Source: Sinonovacula constricta (lineage: Eukaryota > Mollusca > Bivalvia > Cardiida > Solecurtidae). Taken from it: a DNA stretch of 64,000 bases. The translations under genes were made by a program, and so were the position numbers. The stretch covers positions 25,029,479 through 25,093,478 of the forward strand of contig CM017561.1 in NCBI GenBank assembly GCA_007844125.1, given 5' to 3'. Under the pieces are notes generated by a model. It did not search any database. It had not been told where the DNA came from and was given only the letters and a program-made list of their open reading frames with translations. Positions 13,201 to 22,529 of the stretch are shown here, in pieces (the first letter of the stretch is position 1; every line of letters begins with the position of its first letter).

Positions 13201-16200
13201 GTTATGCTGGGTACAAGACATGTTTGGTTTGAGGATGTTATGCTGAGTACCAGCCATGTTTGGTTTGAGGATGTTATGCTGGGTACAAGACATGTTTGGT
13301 TTGAGGATGTTATGCTGAGTACCAGCCATGTTTGGTTTGAGGATGTAATGCTGAGTACCAGCCATGTTTGGTTTGAGGATGTTATGCTGGGTACAAGACA
13401 TGTTTGGTTTGAGGATGTTATGCTGAGTACCAGCCATGTTTGGTTTGAGGATGTTATGCTGGGTACAAGACATGTTTGGTTTGAGGATGTTATGCTGAGT
13501 ACCAGCCATGTTTGGTTTGAGGATGTTTTGCTGAGTACCAGCCATGTTTTGGTTTGAGGATGTTATGCTGAGTACCAGCCATGTTTGGCTTGAGGATGTT
13601 ATGCTGGGTAAAAGCCATGTTTGGTTTTAAGATGTTATGCTGAGTACCAGCAATGTTTGGTTTGAGGATGTTATGCTGGGTACAAGCCATGTTTGGTTTT
13701 AAGATGAATTGCTGAGTACCAGCCATGTTTTGTTTGAGGATGTTATGGTGAGTACCAGCCATGTTTGGTTTGAGGATGTTATGCTGAGTACCAGCCATGT
13801 TTGGTTTGAGGATGTTATGCTGGGTACCAGCCATGTTTGGTTTAAGGATGTTATGCTGAGTACCAGCCATGTTTGGTTTGAGGATATAATGCTGAGTACC
13901 AGCCATGTTTGGTTTGAGGATGTTATGCTGAGTACCAGCCATGTTTCGTTTGAGGTCACTTAGTGTATTTAACTTGAACATTGCTCTATTTGCAACTCTA
14001 GGACTGATTGCCTTTCTTTTTCGTTCTTTTGTTTCTGGGTATGCTGGCCAGTAATTGTGTGTTTAATGAAATCAATATGTATTCATTATCGATACTTGTT
14101 GCATGTGTAATAGATATTGTCTTTATAACATGGCATATTCATAATTTGTTCAGTATTTCTTTAATACCTATTCTTTTTTCTTATTTAAAGTCCATATCTT
14201 ATTACCATGTTTTGTTTCAAACTGACATTTTCTAGTTAGTTTGCTATTACAAATCATACTACATTAACTTTGCACTTCTAAGACCAGCTAAATAAAGTCC
14301 ACCAGAACCCATGACAGGCCAACTATAGACATACCTACCTTTGACACACTCACAGAATAATGAAGTGGGATTCCCTAATGCTTAAATTTTGTCTAACACT
14401 TGACTGTTTTATGAAAAATTGCATGTTTTTCTTAAACTTTTTTGTATATATTTAGTTTCATAAAATTTGTTGAGTTGTCTTATTATTATGTTAAAGCTGT
14501 TATGTTAGTAAATTTTGCAATGCTCTTCATGGAAACCTTCTTTGCTTAATCTGTTAGTGTAATTGGACAGTGATATTATTATTTAGTATGGCAGATGTAG
14601 CTTGTTGGTGATCTCTTGCTGAAGGTCCCTATTTTATAAGCTAGAATATTCAACTATGTTAATATTTGTGCAACTAATACATGTATACTGTTATTGCATT
14701 TGTTAATTATTAGTTTATCTGACACAAGAACTTTATATACTCATTATAAATCATGATAAAAATATGCACAGTAGTATAAAAATGTATGTATTTTCTCAGC
14801 AGAAACAGGCTGTTATGAGAGTTAAAAATAAAGATTATTTAATTGATTTTAATTGTATTCAAATAACAATATTTGAATATAGGTGTTTAAAAAATGATTG
14901 TTTGCAACTGAAATTGACCAAACATAAATCAAACTATTTTAGAAAACACTCATTTTAGAAGGTTGCTTTGTTATTTAAGTTTTATTTTTTTCTAGACAGA
15001 CATATGGAATTGTATGTTATGAATGATGGACTTGTCCAATAGAGGTTGCATGGATAGTGCAGTTGTTAATGCAACTCAGTGTACATGTATTGGTTTGTTA
15101 GTTTATCTTAACGCCTATAGATAAGTGTATGCATATTTATTTAAGTTATTGTGTATGTGTACGTTTATTTCAGAAAAAGATATAGAAATGAACGGTAAGC
15201 TTTCACTGTGAGGTGATAATGACAGCTATCAGTCTATGTTCATCATATTCACAAACAATTAAATACCTGTTTATCACTCGATATTGTAATCAGAGATTAT
15301 TAAGCCTGGTCAAAGTTAATATTCAATTATATTCTAACTCTCTTTCAATTTTAACAGATTTTTAGTTATGTTCAGTCTCTGTATGACGTTTAAGTGTATT
15401 TTTCTTAGGGAACCTCTTAGTGTAACGACTTAACCTATCATTCAAAATTCAATATTATTCATTCATTTTGAAAAGTTTTTTTTAAACTGTTACATCATCT
15501 GGGCATTTAGCATTGGATTTTAATGCATGCATGTTGCTTAAACAAATTTCATTAATATTACAAAAAAATACATCTACGATAACATAGACTGGTTTAAGTT
15601 TTATACATCTAATCATGCTTCTTTCTAAGCAATGCATTAAAATTAGTTTATTGGTTTCTTGCTTTTAAAAATGAACAGGCTAGACATGGTATCAATCAGC
15701 ATATATGTGAAAATTTGACAGACTTTTTCAGTGCTTTGATTTTGTGGCATTTCTTTAATATTTTTAATGGGCTTTTTGTAAATATGTTTTTTTTAAGGTC
15801 AGTGTCATTTCTAGATCTTTTTCTATTGTTTAGCTTTATTCCATCTAGAGATATGCTTGTTTTATGCCAGATTGCTGATGTCTTTTTCTTTAAAATGCAT
15901 GCCACTTGGCCATATTGGTGTCTGTTAGTCAAGGATAGATCTGCTAATAAAACATATGCAAGCCTATAGATATATAACTACATTGAATAGAAATTATTTT
16001 ATATTATATGGTCTTGCAATTTGTTGCTATTTCATTCTCAAAACTATTACCATGGTTGCATTTATAGTAATAGAAAATTCTAAATTGACCGTTTTTGTAT
16101 GGTCCATTTTAAAGTCTGGCACAAAGGAGGTCAAAATATTGGTTAAAAAGATAGTTTTTTTTCCATTTCTATGATTGTATGTATAGAAGTCCTCACAGCT

Positions 16201-19200
16201 TAATTGCTTATGAAGTGAATTTGGGTGCTTTCTGACAGATCAAAGATATGCCAAACAGAGGTACTTATGAAGAATGTTAATTAACATTTTAATAAAGATA
16301 ATGAGTTACATTCAAATATTACATTTAATAGTCCTTCCAGGTGGTTTAAATTTATAACAAGATGTCTATGATGGAAAAGGGTATTGTCTTTTTAATTTAA
16401 ATACATTTAACAATTCATACTTTGAAATCTTTTTCCATTTAAATGTTAAATTGCTCCATTAAAAATGTATTCAGTTGTATTTTTTTTGGTGAAGTTATTT
16501 GTACATTTCATATTAACCAGGTACTTTAATAAAAGATGTTATTTTGCCTCTAAATTTCTTAAAATCTGTTGGCATGCCCCTTGAAGAGGGATATAAAAAA
16601 TATGTTATTTTACCTCTAAATTTCTTAAATTCTGTGGGCATGTCCCTTGAAGAGGGTTAATTTCCAAACGTTACAATATTACCCACTTAAAAAGCTTGTT
16701 GTTTCACAATCTTGCCAAAGAAATTTTTAAAAAAATGTCATAAAAACCTAACATTATCTACTTACTGTAGAAGTAAGTGACATCACAGAAATATATTTTT
16801 TGAGGAATTTGGTGGTGTTGACAATTTGTGAGAAAAACAACAACTGTCTAGCCTGTTCAGAGCTTGTGTTTCCCAGCTCTGCCCTTTTGCTTTCTCCTTT
16901 GATGCCAGACTAATGGTACCACTGCAAGCCTTGTGTCATGTTTTTTATTGGTCACATCTTGTGTCTTTTCATTGTTAAAGTTGTTCAAGTCATGATGTCT
17001 GTTACCATATATACACAAATACAATGATAAGATATCATAACCTTTACAGTTGAAGACGATTTCTGTATTTTTTGCCTTTTATATATATTTTTTTTTCAGA
17101 ATTATATATCTTGTAGGAAAAATATCATGCTTATTTGAAATGAGCTTAAAAAAACATACTGTCACCTAGGTTGTTAAGTGACATAAAGTGTTTCCACTCT
17201 TATAAAAGAGTGTCAAACTAATTTTAAATTTAAAAAATATTTTACAAGCTTTTTATTTGCATTTCATGTCAGAGTGTCAGTTATTGTAAAGAAATGCCAA
17301 AGAAATGCTGAATTGTATATAAAAATGATACATAAAAGATAATAATAAGGAAATAAGGAAGAAAGTACATAGAATATTTGTTTTATAAATTCTTTTATAT
17401 ATATCTTTTAAATAAGAAAATATAATGTTATTAATTTTAATGTTATTTAGTTTGTTTTTAAAGAAATTAACTTGATTTCAAGTCTGCTGTTTTTAAATAA
17501 AATTGAACATATCCATAAATATAGTAATCATCTATCTCATGGTAACTTGTAGAAACCTTTTTTTAAGATGCTAATTCTAATATTGGTAGGAAACTGTGTC
17601 ACCAAAAAATGATTTTATGTAGAAAAGACCTGAATTATCTTGTGGTATATACCCTTGTAGTATTTTATATGGTCCTTGGATGACATTAGTACCCAAGTTT
17701 GTGTATTGTTCATGAAAACCTGTATATAAAATTCGTTATTCATATATGGTATATTACTTGTTAAAATTCAAGTAAGCACAAATTTGATGCTCAGTAAAAA
17801 CTATAGGAATCGTCTTTAACTGATTATTTTTATTTTAACTCCAACTATGCAAAAATTTCTTTTTAAAATTTGGTAATTAAGGAGTCATTTTTGTAGGAAA
17901 TGCAATAAACTTGACAGATTTTCAATACATTTTTATTTTTTTCATAAAAGTGAAAAAAAAACTCATCACAGTTGTCCTGTCCTCTAGTCACCCCTTACAC
18001 ATATTGGTTTTGTAATGTGTGACAGTGTACTAATACTGATAAAAGTTATGTTCACCTCTTTCTTCTTCTTTCAGCTTTATTCTGTATATCTTTCTCTAGA
18101 CAGCTCATTATTTACCCAATCATTATAGATCTAGAGCCCCAATTAGTGTCTGATTACAATGCATGATCACCATGGTTACCATTTATTCACCTGTTAACTC
18201 TATATTTTATCTAGTTTACTCTTAAACATACACCAATGTGCTGAACTATGAATATTTTGACATGTACTTTATGATAGCATACCTGCGGTGCGCCAGTGGT
18301 TCTACCCAGACATAAATCTGGGGTCTTCTTTCACCAGTAATTAGCTGGACATCACCAATATAACCATAATTGTGTTGGTGCTATGTAACAAAAATTACAA
18401 CAACATACAATAGCATAGTACATTTTTATTGTATTCCAGCAATAATAATGTGTAGATTCCAAAGGGAACTTAGTTATCTAGGTGTGCTCTGTTTACCATA
18501 GTTTCAAGTCTTGTTATTGAAAGGTAAAATGTTAAAAAGATCAAATGTCTTTCACATTTGCAAGATGTTGTTGAGTCTACTGCCAAAGCACCTTACATTT
18601 CCAAAACTAGATAACGGTAATTGAATTTAAAACAGATTATTTGAAGGAATATAAATTTTAAATTTGAATTTGATTTCTTCTGTTTTAAAAGTAATAACTA
18701 CTAAATACAAATGTAACCTGCAATCAATAATTAGCAAAATTTAATAACAATGTTGTGCTTGCTTTTATTCTGTAATAACTGTGTACAAGTCGAATGTCTA
18801 AGTGGTTTATTTTGTTGATGGTATTTTCTTACAGAACAAAAAACAAACTATTTTTTACATAGGAATTTCATTAAAAGACCATTAAGCTCTAAGGGAGAAA
18901 CAAACTATACACCCATTATATCATACAATGGGTATGGGTTTTATAGAAGGACAATATTTATTGAGTAGTGATCTCGACCCTGATAATTAGTGTTGTTAAT
19001 TAAACAAGCAATTAAGCAATGCTGAAAGTTGCATATCTGTTTTCAACTACATGAAAAGACTTAAATACATTACTAGAGACATTATTTGCCCAAAGCCAGT
19101 TCAGTGGAGGAGTCTGACATTAGTTTCTCACATTGAGATGAGACACAGATATCTGCATCATCTAGATGCTGGCCGGTAAATCCCCCATGCTATTGCAGCA

Positions 19201-21986
19201 GGTAGGAGGGCATGCTGAACAGGAGACTGGAATATCTCCCCCACCCCCCACCCCCACCCCGCACACAAAGTCTTGCGTGAATATGACATAAGTATGAGCA
19301 ATTAGAGATGTGTACCAAGTTTGTAAACTGGTAAAATATTTAAAATTCATATCTATACATTAAATAAGCAGAACTTATTTGCAAGGTTTATAACATGATG
19401 TAACTAGCTGCTTTATCATTATTTAAAAGAAGAAGAAAAACGAAAAATACAAACAGAGCTTTTGTAGGTTAGGTTACTTAATGCTTATTTTTATTTATGA
19501 GGGAATGAAAAATTGGTGTATATAATAATGCATGTTATAGCTTTAGAGGATGCATATATGACTGTTCTGAGATCTCTTTGTGACTTACCATGCAAGTAAA
19601 CTAAAGTATTTGTCATACATAAATCATACATACATACATATGTACATATGTACATTACATACATACATACATGATGTACCATACATACCATATTATACCA
19701 TAACATACAATACCATAACATACCATACCCTACCATACCATAACAAAAAATAACATAACATACATACATAACAAATGAAATATTTGTATAAATTGCCTTT
19801 ACCATGAAAAATGGAGTCATAGAATGTGCAGTAGCTTCGTGAAATCCACTATTTCTGCTAAGCAACAAAGACTTTAAAGCAGATCTTAACTGTATACATA
19901 ATGTGATAAAGTATCCATAAAGATGGTGCAGTACAACATCCATTGTTACCATCCCAGTGTATCCAGGGTTGTGGGATCGTTAGTCCATTAGAAGTCAGCC
20001 TAGATATAGATCTTACAATCACTTAGTTGATGCCATAAATCACAAATATCACATATATACCATATCTTTCTGTAAGACTGAAACGTGATCTTAGGTAAAA
20101 TCTCGTCAACAAGGAATTAAGTATTGTATTTTGTTTTCTGTTGTGATTAATGTGATCATTTGTTTATTCTTATCTTTATTTTTTAACATAAAACATCTGG
20201 TACAGGCAGATCACAATATAATGAATATCCATCAGACCATCCGAAACTTTTGTTAAATCATTGATTCTGTAAAATTGTAATGTAACTGTGAGACACTGCT
20301 ATTTACAATGTCCAGCAAATCAATGTTTGTAATGACCTAAATACATAATATGGAAATTATCTAATTTAGATTGGCAATAAAAGCAAAGCATGAAGTGATT
20401 TATTATTAGAGACATGTTTGAAACTTTATTACATCTTGTGATTGGATATTACATACAGTTGACAATATAGAGACATATAGGTTCTTTAAGTTTATCATTT
20501 TAAACAATGTCTTGTGATTCCACTGGCATGAAGTGTGTGATGATTGTCTGGTAAAATTTACCTAAGGACTTAAGTTGACACATCATCACCACTCTGTACA
20601 AATACAAGTTGCAATTTTAGAAGCACAGAATGTTGTGTGTTTCGTTAAGAAGTTTAGCTTAGTAATGGGAGTTCAAATGCAAGAGCTGTGCTCACTCCTG
20701 GAATGCGTTGATGCACATCCATAATTCACATTTGTAAAATTGTGACCTAATTAAGTAGAAAATTTATTCAAGGGACTTTGATTGTCATCCGATTGAGTGT
20801 TGTTATTCGGTGCATCACGATTCAACAATGGTTGGAAGAATTACGAGACAGGCTGATGTGCCCATAGAAGCCTGTACATTCATTAAATTGCAATCCAAAG
20901 TATCGATATTCGACGGTATTTTCTCCCAGATGAGACTATCTAACCATCATGACCTTAGTTGCTGTTTTTTCCTATTTCCTCGACCTTTTAACCTGTGAAT
21001 TTTACTCTATTGCAGCTATGAAGACTATGAGAAAGAAAAAGATCGTCATGGCGATAAGGAAAAAGAGGCTCACGTGGAACCTATTGGTTACTCTAACCAT
21101 GACTACAGTCCCAAGCATGGCGGGTTTGATGAATATGACAAGGACCACGACGACAGGGATGACTACGACGATGATTATGATCGCCACTATGATGACTATG
21201 ATAGAGATTATGACCGGGAATACGATGATGAGGATTATGAAAGGGAAAGGTAAAATTGTTACAATTTTTTGTTTATGCCAGTGGAAATAAGAGCCAGGTT
21301 TATCATTTTATTTGTTTATTGTTTTAACCAGTTTTCAGTTATAATTCCCACTATTTAAACCTTACAGATTTTTATATTTCTACTTACAAATTATAGTGTT
21401 ATGCTTTTGATACTTTAGTTACATGAAACATCATTGTATTCAGCGCCATATGACCTTTAAAGTGTTGGTGTGCCATAAACGTCAAAATGTAAATACTAAT
21501 AACCCAGTAAAACAAGGAAAAGTTTATAAACTTTATCCAACATTTTTATATGAATTTACTTAGGCTAATGTTAATTTGCATTAGGCTGTAAGGAACCTGA
21601 TATCAAATACTGCTTAACACCCCACCGTGACTAGGATACCAATGTCATTAGTATTAAGCTTTCTATACTTTTACTGGTAATTGAATTGGTGAAAAGAAGA
21701 ACAAGAACTATTAAGCAGTTCTATGTGTAAGCAGATAATGTAACAGTTAAATGTTCCCATTCTGTCCAGGTATGACGACTATCCTGAGGATGATGACGAA
21801 GATGTCCGTCACAGGAAGAAACCAGTAGCGTACGATGATCCCCCGAGCTACCCGGAGGTGACGCGGAAACGTATCAGCGAGGACATGAGCAAGGAGTACA
21901 AGGGGGAACCTAGCAAGTTTGATGAAGATGGTTACCCGCTGGAACCTTCATCACCATCCTCTTCCCACGCTTCCACATTTGTGTAA
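960..21986 (+). CDS. Neuroglian/L1CAM-family cell adhesion molecule, 3' part (14 coding exons)
   Basis: Cell-surface adhesion receptor of the L1 family (neuroglian, NrCAM, L1), which mediates axon and epithelial contacts. Exons seen: 960-1247, 1697-2067, 2714-2948, 3207-3346, 3851-4094, 5423-5551, 6202-6384, 6912-7031, 7974-8132, 8271-8423, 12165-12234, 15174-15194, 21016-21249 and 21770-21986. All have GT..AG borders and compatible phases, and joined they give 853 codons with no internal stop. Domain order is Ig, five FN3, one transmembrane helix, cytoplasmic tail, which is the C-terminal part of the 6 Ig + 5 FN3 family plan. A basic GRKKRA site lies in FN3-3, where L1 and NrCAM are proteolysed. 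The tail ends STFV*, like the PDZ ligand of insect neuroglian isoforms. The first five Ig domains and the signal peptide lie left of the window. The tail is unusually acidic and Tyr-rich, and a canonical FIGQY ankyrin site is not visible. The family call is confident; the orthologue name is not. Confidence 0.9.
1697..2067 (+). CDS. Neuroglian exon: FN3-1 and start of FN3-2
   Basis: The exon opens with DRPDPPSGVEV, the characteristic start of the first FN3 domain of neuroglian/L1. It continues through WRKG, NYTFRVLATNKIG and into FN3-2 (NPANVR...IEWV). The phases are 1 in and 0 out. The N-glycosylation sequons NTT and NYT are visible. Confidence 0.9.
2498..2662 (+). repeat. tRNA-derived SINE copy (diverged)
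   Basis: A tRNA-like head (GGCCAAGCGGTTAAGAG, GGTTTCAAGTCCC) is joined to the tail shared by the other copies (TCTACCC..., ATTATAAGCTGGACGTTGCC, ATGACCATAATTGTGTC). The central region is short compared with the copy at 10258. It lies in a neuroglian intron. Confidence 0.75.
2714..2948 (+). CDS. Neuroglian exon: rest of FN3-2
   Basis: The exon joins WV to PMNQLEHNGPNFKYQLSV. This recreates the family motif W.P....NGP.F.Y of L1/NrCAM FN3-2. The phases are 0 in and 1 out, with acceptor CCGCAG and donor GTAAGC. Confidence 0.88.
3207..3346 (+). CDS. Neuroglian exon: first half of FN3-3
   Basis: Reads IPAVQPFDVQVTNISS and ends IKGQFRGFK, followed by donor GTAGGC. The phases are 1 in and 0 out. 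The next in-frame codons are IQYWRV at 3851, which rebuild the L1-type strand 'G(Y/F)(K/R)(I/V)xYW'. Confidence 0.87.
3721..3862 (+). repeat. 50-bp tandem triplication spanning a splice acceptor
   Basis: Two exact 50-bp units (3751-3800, 3801-3850) and the start of a third (3851-3862) each begin ATCCAGTACTGG and end GTTCAG. 3721-3750 looks like an older diverged unit. Each unit contains the 3' end of the intron and the first 12 bases of the FN3-3 exon, so three identical acceptors precede the coding exon. Confidence 0.92.
3851..4094 (+). CDS. Neuroglian exon: second half of FN3-3 with furin-like site
   Basis: Begins IQYWRVGEK and ends FSTFEG with donor GTATGT (phase 0 in, 1 out). GRKKRATTN at about 3949-3975 is a multibasic site placed as in L1 and NrCAM FN3-3, where processing occurs. 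I chose the acceptor at 3849-3850 because the two identical upstream acceptors (3750, 3800) would shift the frame if read straight through. Confidence 0.87.
4972..5082 (+). repeat. SINE fragment (core and tail)
   Basis: CAGTGGTTCTACTCAGGCAT, CTTCCTCCACCAATAATTAG and ATGACTATAATTGTGTCAG match the 3' two thirds of the full copy at 10258-10487. The tRNA head is missing. Confidence 0.75.
5423..5551 (+). CDS. Neuroglian exon: first half of FN3-4
   Basis: VPGPVQNFFAPVRSS... LVWERPLPEDVNGILTGYDIGYQT is a clear FN3 N-terminal half with the NG-x-x-x-GY motif. The phase is 1-1, with acceptor TTTCAG and donor GTAGGT. Confidence 0.88.
6202..6384 (+). CDS. Neuroglian exon: second half of FN3-4
   Basis: Encodes LSGLLPNTKYRVHIYARTQYGRGEG, the FN3 'L.P.T.Y...V.A....G.G' signature. 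The phase is 1-1, with acceptor CTGCACAG and donor GTAAGA. Confidence 0.88.
6912..7031 (+). CDS. Neuroglian exon: first half of FN3-5
   Basis: DLGAPQFNIGEVTESMINVTW contains a glycosylation sequon NVT, and the exon ends YVEFRKE before donor GTATGT. The phase is 1-1. A DNA transposon sits 16 bp beyond the exon end, at 7048. Confidence 0.87.
7048..7520 (+). mobile_element. Non-autonomous DNA transposon (MITE), copy 1
   Basis: A 473-bp element with 78% or higher visible similarity by eye to 9463-9965. It is flanked by a perfect 8-bp direct repeat ATAAAGAT (7040-7047 and 7521-7528). Imperfect terminal inverted repeats begin CCAATC. A 12-bp stem with AAA loop (7063-7089) is internal. It has no coding capacity. 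The 8-bp duplication suits hAT-like or P-like transposition; the superfamily is not certain. Confidence 0.8.
7974..8132 (+). CDS. Neuroglian exon: second half of FN3-5
   Basis: Includes ADWQQT and NLEKGTYYEIRVVAFDG, the end of an FN3 fold, leading into the membrane-proximal stalk. The phase is 1-1, with acceptor TGACAG and donor GTAAGT. Confidence 0.87.
8271..8423 (+). CDS. Neuroglian exon: transmembrane helix and stop-transfer
   Basis: A hydrophobic helix (GWFVGMLLAGLACIGIVVFI, then YFIY) is followed by the basic stop-transfer RGRRN. This fixes the topology: the Ig/FN3 domains are outside the cell. The juxtamembrane sequence lacks the KRNxGGKY block typical of other L1-family members. Confidence 0.9.
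8585..9180 (+). repeat. 22/20-bp minisatellite
   Basis: About 28 tandem units of GGGGTAACATTTCACACCTA(GT), alternating with a 20-bp form lacking two bases. A marker variant (AACAGTTCAC) recurs at about 8697, 8805 and 8954, which shows blocks of several units duplicated together. It lies in the intron after the transmembrane exon. Confidence 0.95.
9463..9965 (+). mobile_element. Non-autonomous DNA transposon (MITE), copy 2
   Basis: Second copy of the element at 7048, 503 bp. Ends CCAATCTCACTAAAGTCAGA and, on the opposite strand, CCAATCGGATTAAAATCGTA agree at about 14 of 20 positions. Flanking octamers ACATATAC and AGAAATAC agree at 6 of 8, as expected for an aged target duplication. Confidence 0.78.
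10258..10487 (+). repeat. tRNA-derived SINE, most complete copy
   Basis: The head has pol III box-like sequences: GTGACCGAGCGGCTAGA (A box region) and GGGTTCGAGTCCC (B box). A core follows (GGTGGTTCTACCCAGGCATA, TTTTCCTCCACCAATAATTA), then the tail ATGACCATAATTGTGTTGG and an A-rich end. It lies inside a neuroglian intron and is transcribed in the gene's sense. Confidence 0.88.
12165..12234 (+). CDS. Neuroglian exon: juxtamembrane cytoplasmic segment
   Basis: Encodes GMPRDTDFDRDSRGQYNDYYKED plus two bases of the next codon (phase 1 in, 2 out), with acceptor TTTCAG and donor GTATGT. The RGQY resembles the last residues of FIGQY but lacks F-I. The exon is separated from its neighbours by introns of 3.7 and 2.9 kb. 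Confidence 0.8.
12278..12445 (+). repeat. Degenerate ~21-bp tandem repeat
   Basis: About seven or eight loose repeats of a TTTTGGAGCATTGTGCTTTA-like unit follow the 12165-12234 exon. Units are diverged, and copy boundaries are approximate. Confidence 0.6.
12885..13095 (+). repeat. SINE copy with the second type of head
   Basis: The head reads GCCCTTAGCATAGTGGTAGA ... CTTGTAACTCCTCTGACTGC ... TTGGTTCAAGTC. It is joined to the tail CTTCCTCCACCAACATAGCT and ATGATCATAATTGG. It shares core and tail with the 10258 copy but has a different tRNA-like 5' part. Confidence 0.8.
13128..13960 (+). repeat. 36-bp minisatellite
   Basis: About 23 units whose consensus begins ATGCTGAGTACCAGCCATGT and continues TTGGTTTGAGGATGTT, with a GGTACAAGACA variant alternating in the left half. 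The period is 12 codons, so long open frames appear on both strands. These are by-products of the repeat, not genes. Confidence 0.95.
15174..15194 (+). CDS. Candidate 21-nt microexon in the cytoplasmic tail
   Basis: Sits between acceptor TTTCAG and donor GTAAGC. It is 21 nt long, phase 2-2, and adds seven residues (KRYRNER, with the flanking split codon). Skipping keeps the frame, since 12234 joins 21016 in the same phase, so it is likely a cassette exon. The position recalls the neuronal RSLE mini-exon in the L1 tail. Confidence 0.55.
16531..16656 (+). repeat. Tandem duplication of ~63 bp
   Basis: Two similar units share GATGTTATTTTGCCTCTAAA and CCCTTGAAGAGGG. They lie in the large neuroglian intron between the microexon and 21016. 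Confidence 0.8.
18284..18400 (+). repeat. SINE fragment (core and tail)
   Basis: CAGTGGTTCTACCCAGACAT, CACCAGTAATTAGCTGGACA and ACCATAATTGTGTTGGTGCT match the 3' part of the 10258 SINE. No head is present. Confidence 0.78.
19235..19263 (-). other. Potential G-quadruplex tract
   Basis: The minus strand carries four or more runs of four to six G separated by single T (GGGGTGGGGGTGGGGGG...). It lies in the 5.8-kb intron of the neuroglian gene, on the template strand. Confidence 0.7.
19619..19770. repeat. CATA/ACCAT microsatellite region
   Basis: Runs of ACATACATAC pass into imperfect ATACCATAACAT units. Simple sequence; the spurious minus-strand ORF across it is not a gene. Confidence 0.85.
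21016..21249 (+). CDS. Neuroglian exon: Asp/Tyr-rich cytoplasmic tail
   Basis: Encodes YEDYEKEKDRHGDKEKEAH, then GGFDEYDKDH, then a run built of DY, DDY and DRDY units. GGFDEY resembles the F.EY element of L1-family tails. The phase is 2-2, with acceptor TTGCAG. The composition is strongly biased to GAY and TAY codons. Confidence 0.85.
21430..21495 (+). mobile_element. LINE 3'-tail fragment
   Basis: CAGCGCCATATGACC and GTGTTGGTGTGCCATAAACG closely match the 3' end of the LINE fragment at 53165-53225 (CGGCGCCGTATGACC, GTGTCGGTGTGCCGTAAAAC). A solo 3' end lies in the last neuroglian intron. Confidence 0.65.
21770..21986 (+). CDS. Neuroglian terminal coding exon
   Basis: Starts YDDYPEDDDEDV after acceptor TGTCCAG and ends PSSPSSSHASTFV followed by TAA at 21984-21986. 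It contains PPSY (a PPxY WW-domain ligand) and SKFDEDGYPLEP. In FDEDG the FxEDG that usually precedes FIGQY is kept, but YPLEP follows. STFV matches a class I PDZ ligand. Confidence 0.88.
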
Positions 21987-22526
21987 ACTATGTGCCATGT
22001 AAGGGCAGAGGCCCTGTGATGAACAGTGTACCTTTACAAGCTGCTCGAGTAATTTGTTTATAAATGTACATACAGTGACAAGATTTGTATACTCCCTTCA
22101 AACATTTACTTCGGATGAGTAGATAAGTGATGTAGATATTGTGTTAGGAGGGAAATCCTTTGCTTACCTGAAAAATATGCATTTGAAATCATTTTTATTG
22201 TATCATTTGGTATTCATTGGAGGTGATGTCATTTTAACCAGTGAATTGAAAGATAAATGATTTTAGTAAATGAATACATTAGTCTAAAGTTTCCAAATTA
22301 TGTTAACTGCACCTTCTGTACAGTCTGAGATATTTCTTAATTTTGTTGAGCTTAATTGTCTTAAAGGGTATTCCAGTTAAAGAATTGCATGCATTTGGTA
22401 AATGTTTCTTTAATACAATTAACAACAATATACAGAAAGGCTTCAAAGCTGTTTCTTTTCCAGAGTCAATACAAGGTATGCTGTTGTTTAATTCTGAAGG
22501 GTTTACTTTTAAAACATTTAAATAAA
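21987..22526 (+). other. Neuroglian 3' UTR (likely extent)
   Basis: Follows the TAA. The first clear AATAAA is at 22521-22526, and another is at 23046-23051. The true cleavage site cannot be set without transcripts. Confidence 0.5.
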
Positions 22527-22529
22527 TTA

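Noticed and set aside
13123..13981. Long ORFs on both strands (140-163 codons) over the 36-bp array
   Set aside because: Frame openness follows from a 36-bp (12-codon) unit. Both strands are open equally and there is no start context or homology.
19491..19952. 153-codon minus-strand ORF
   Set aside because: Runs through the CATA/ACCAT microsatellite and gives Tyr/Met/Cys-rich low-complexity sequence with no domain.
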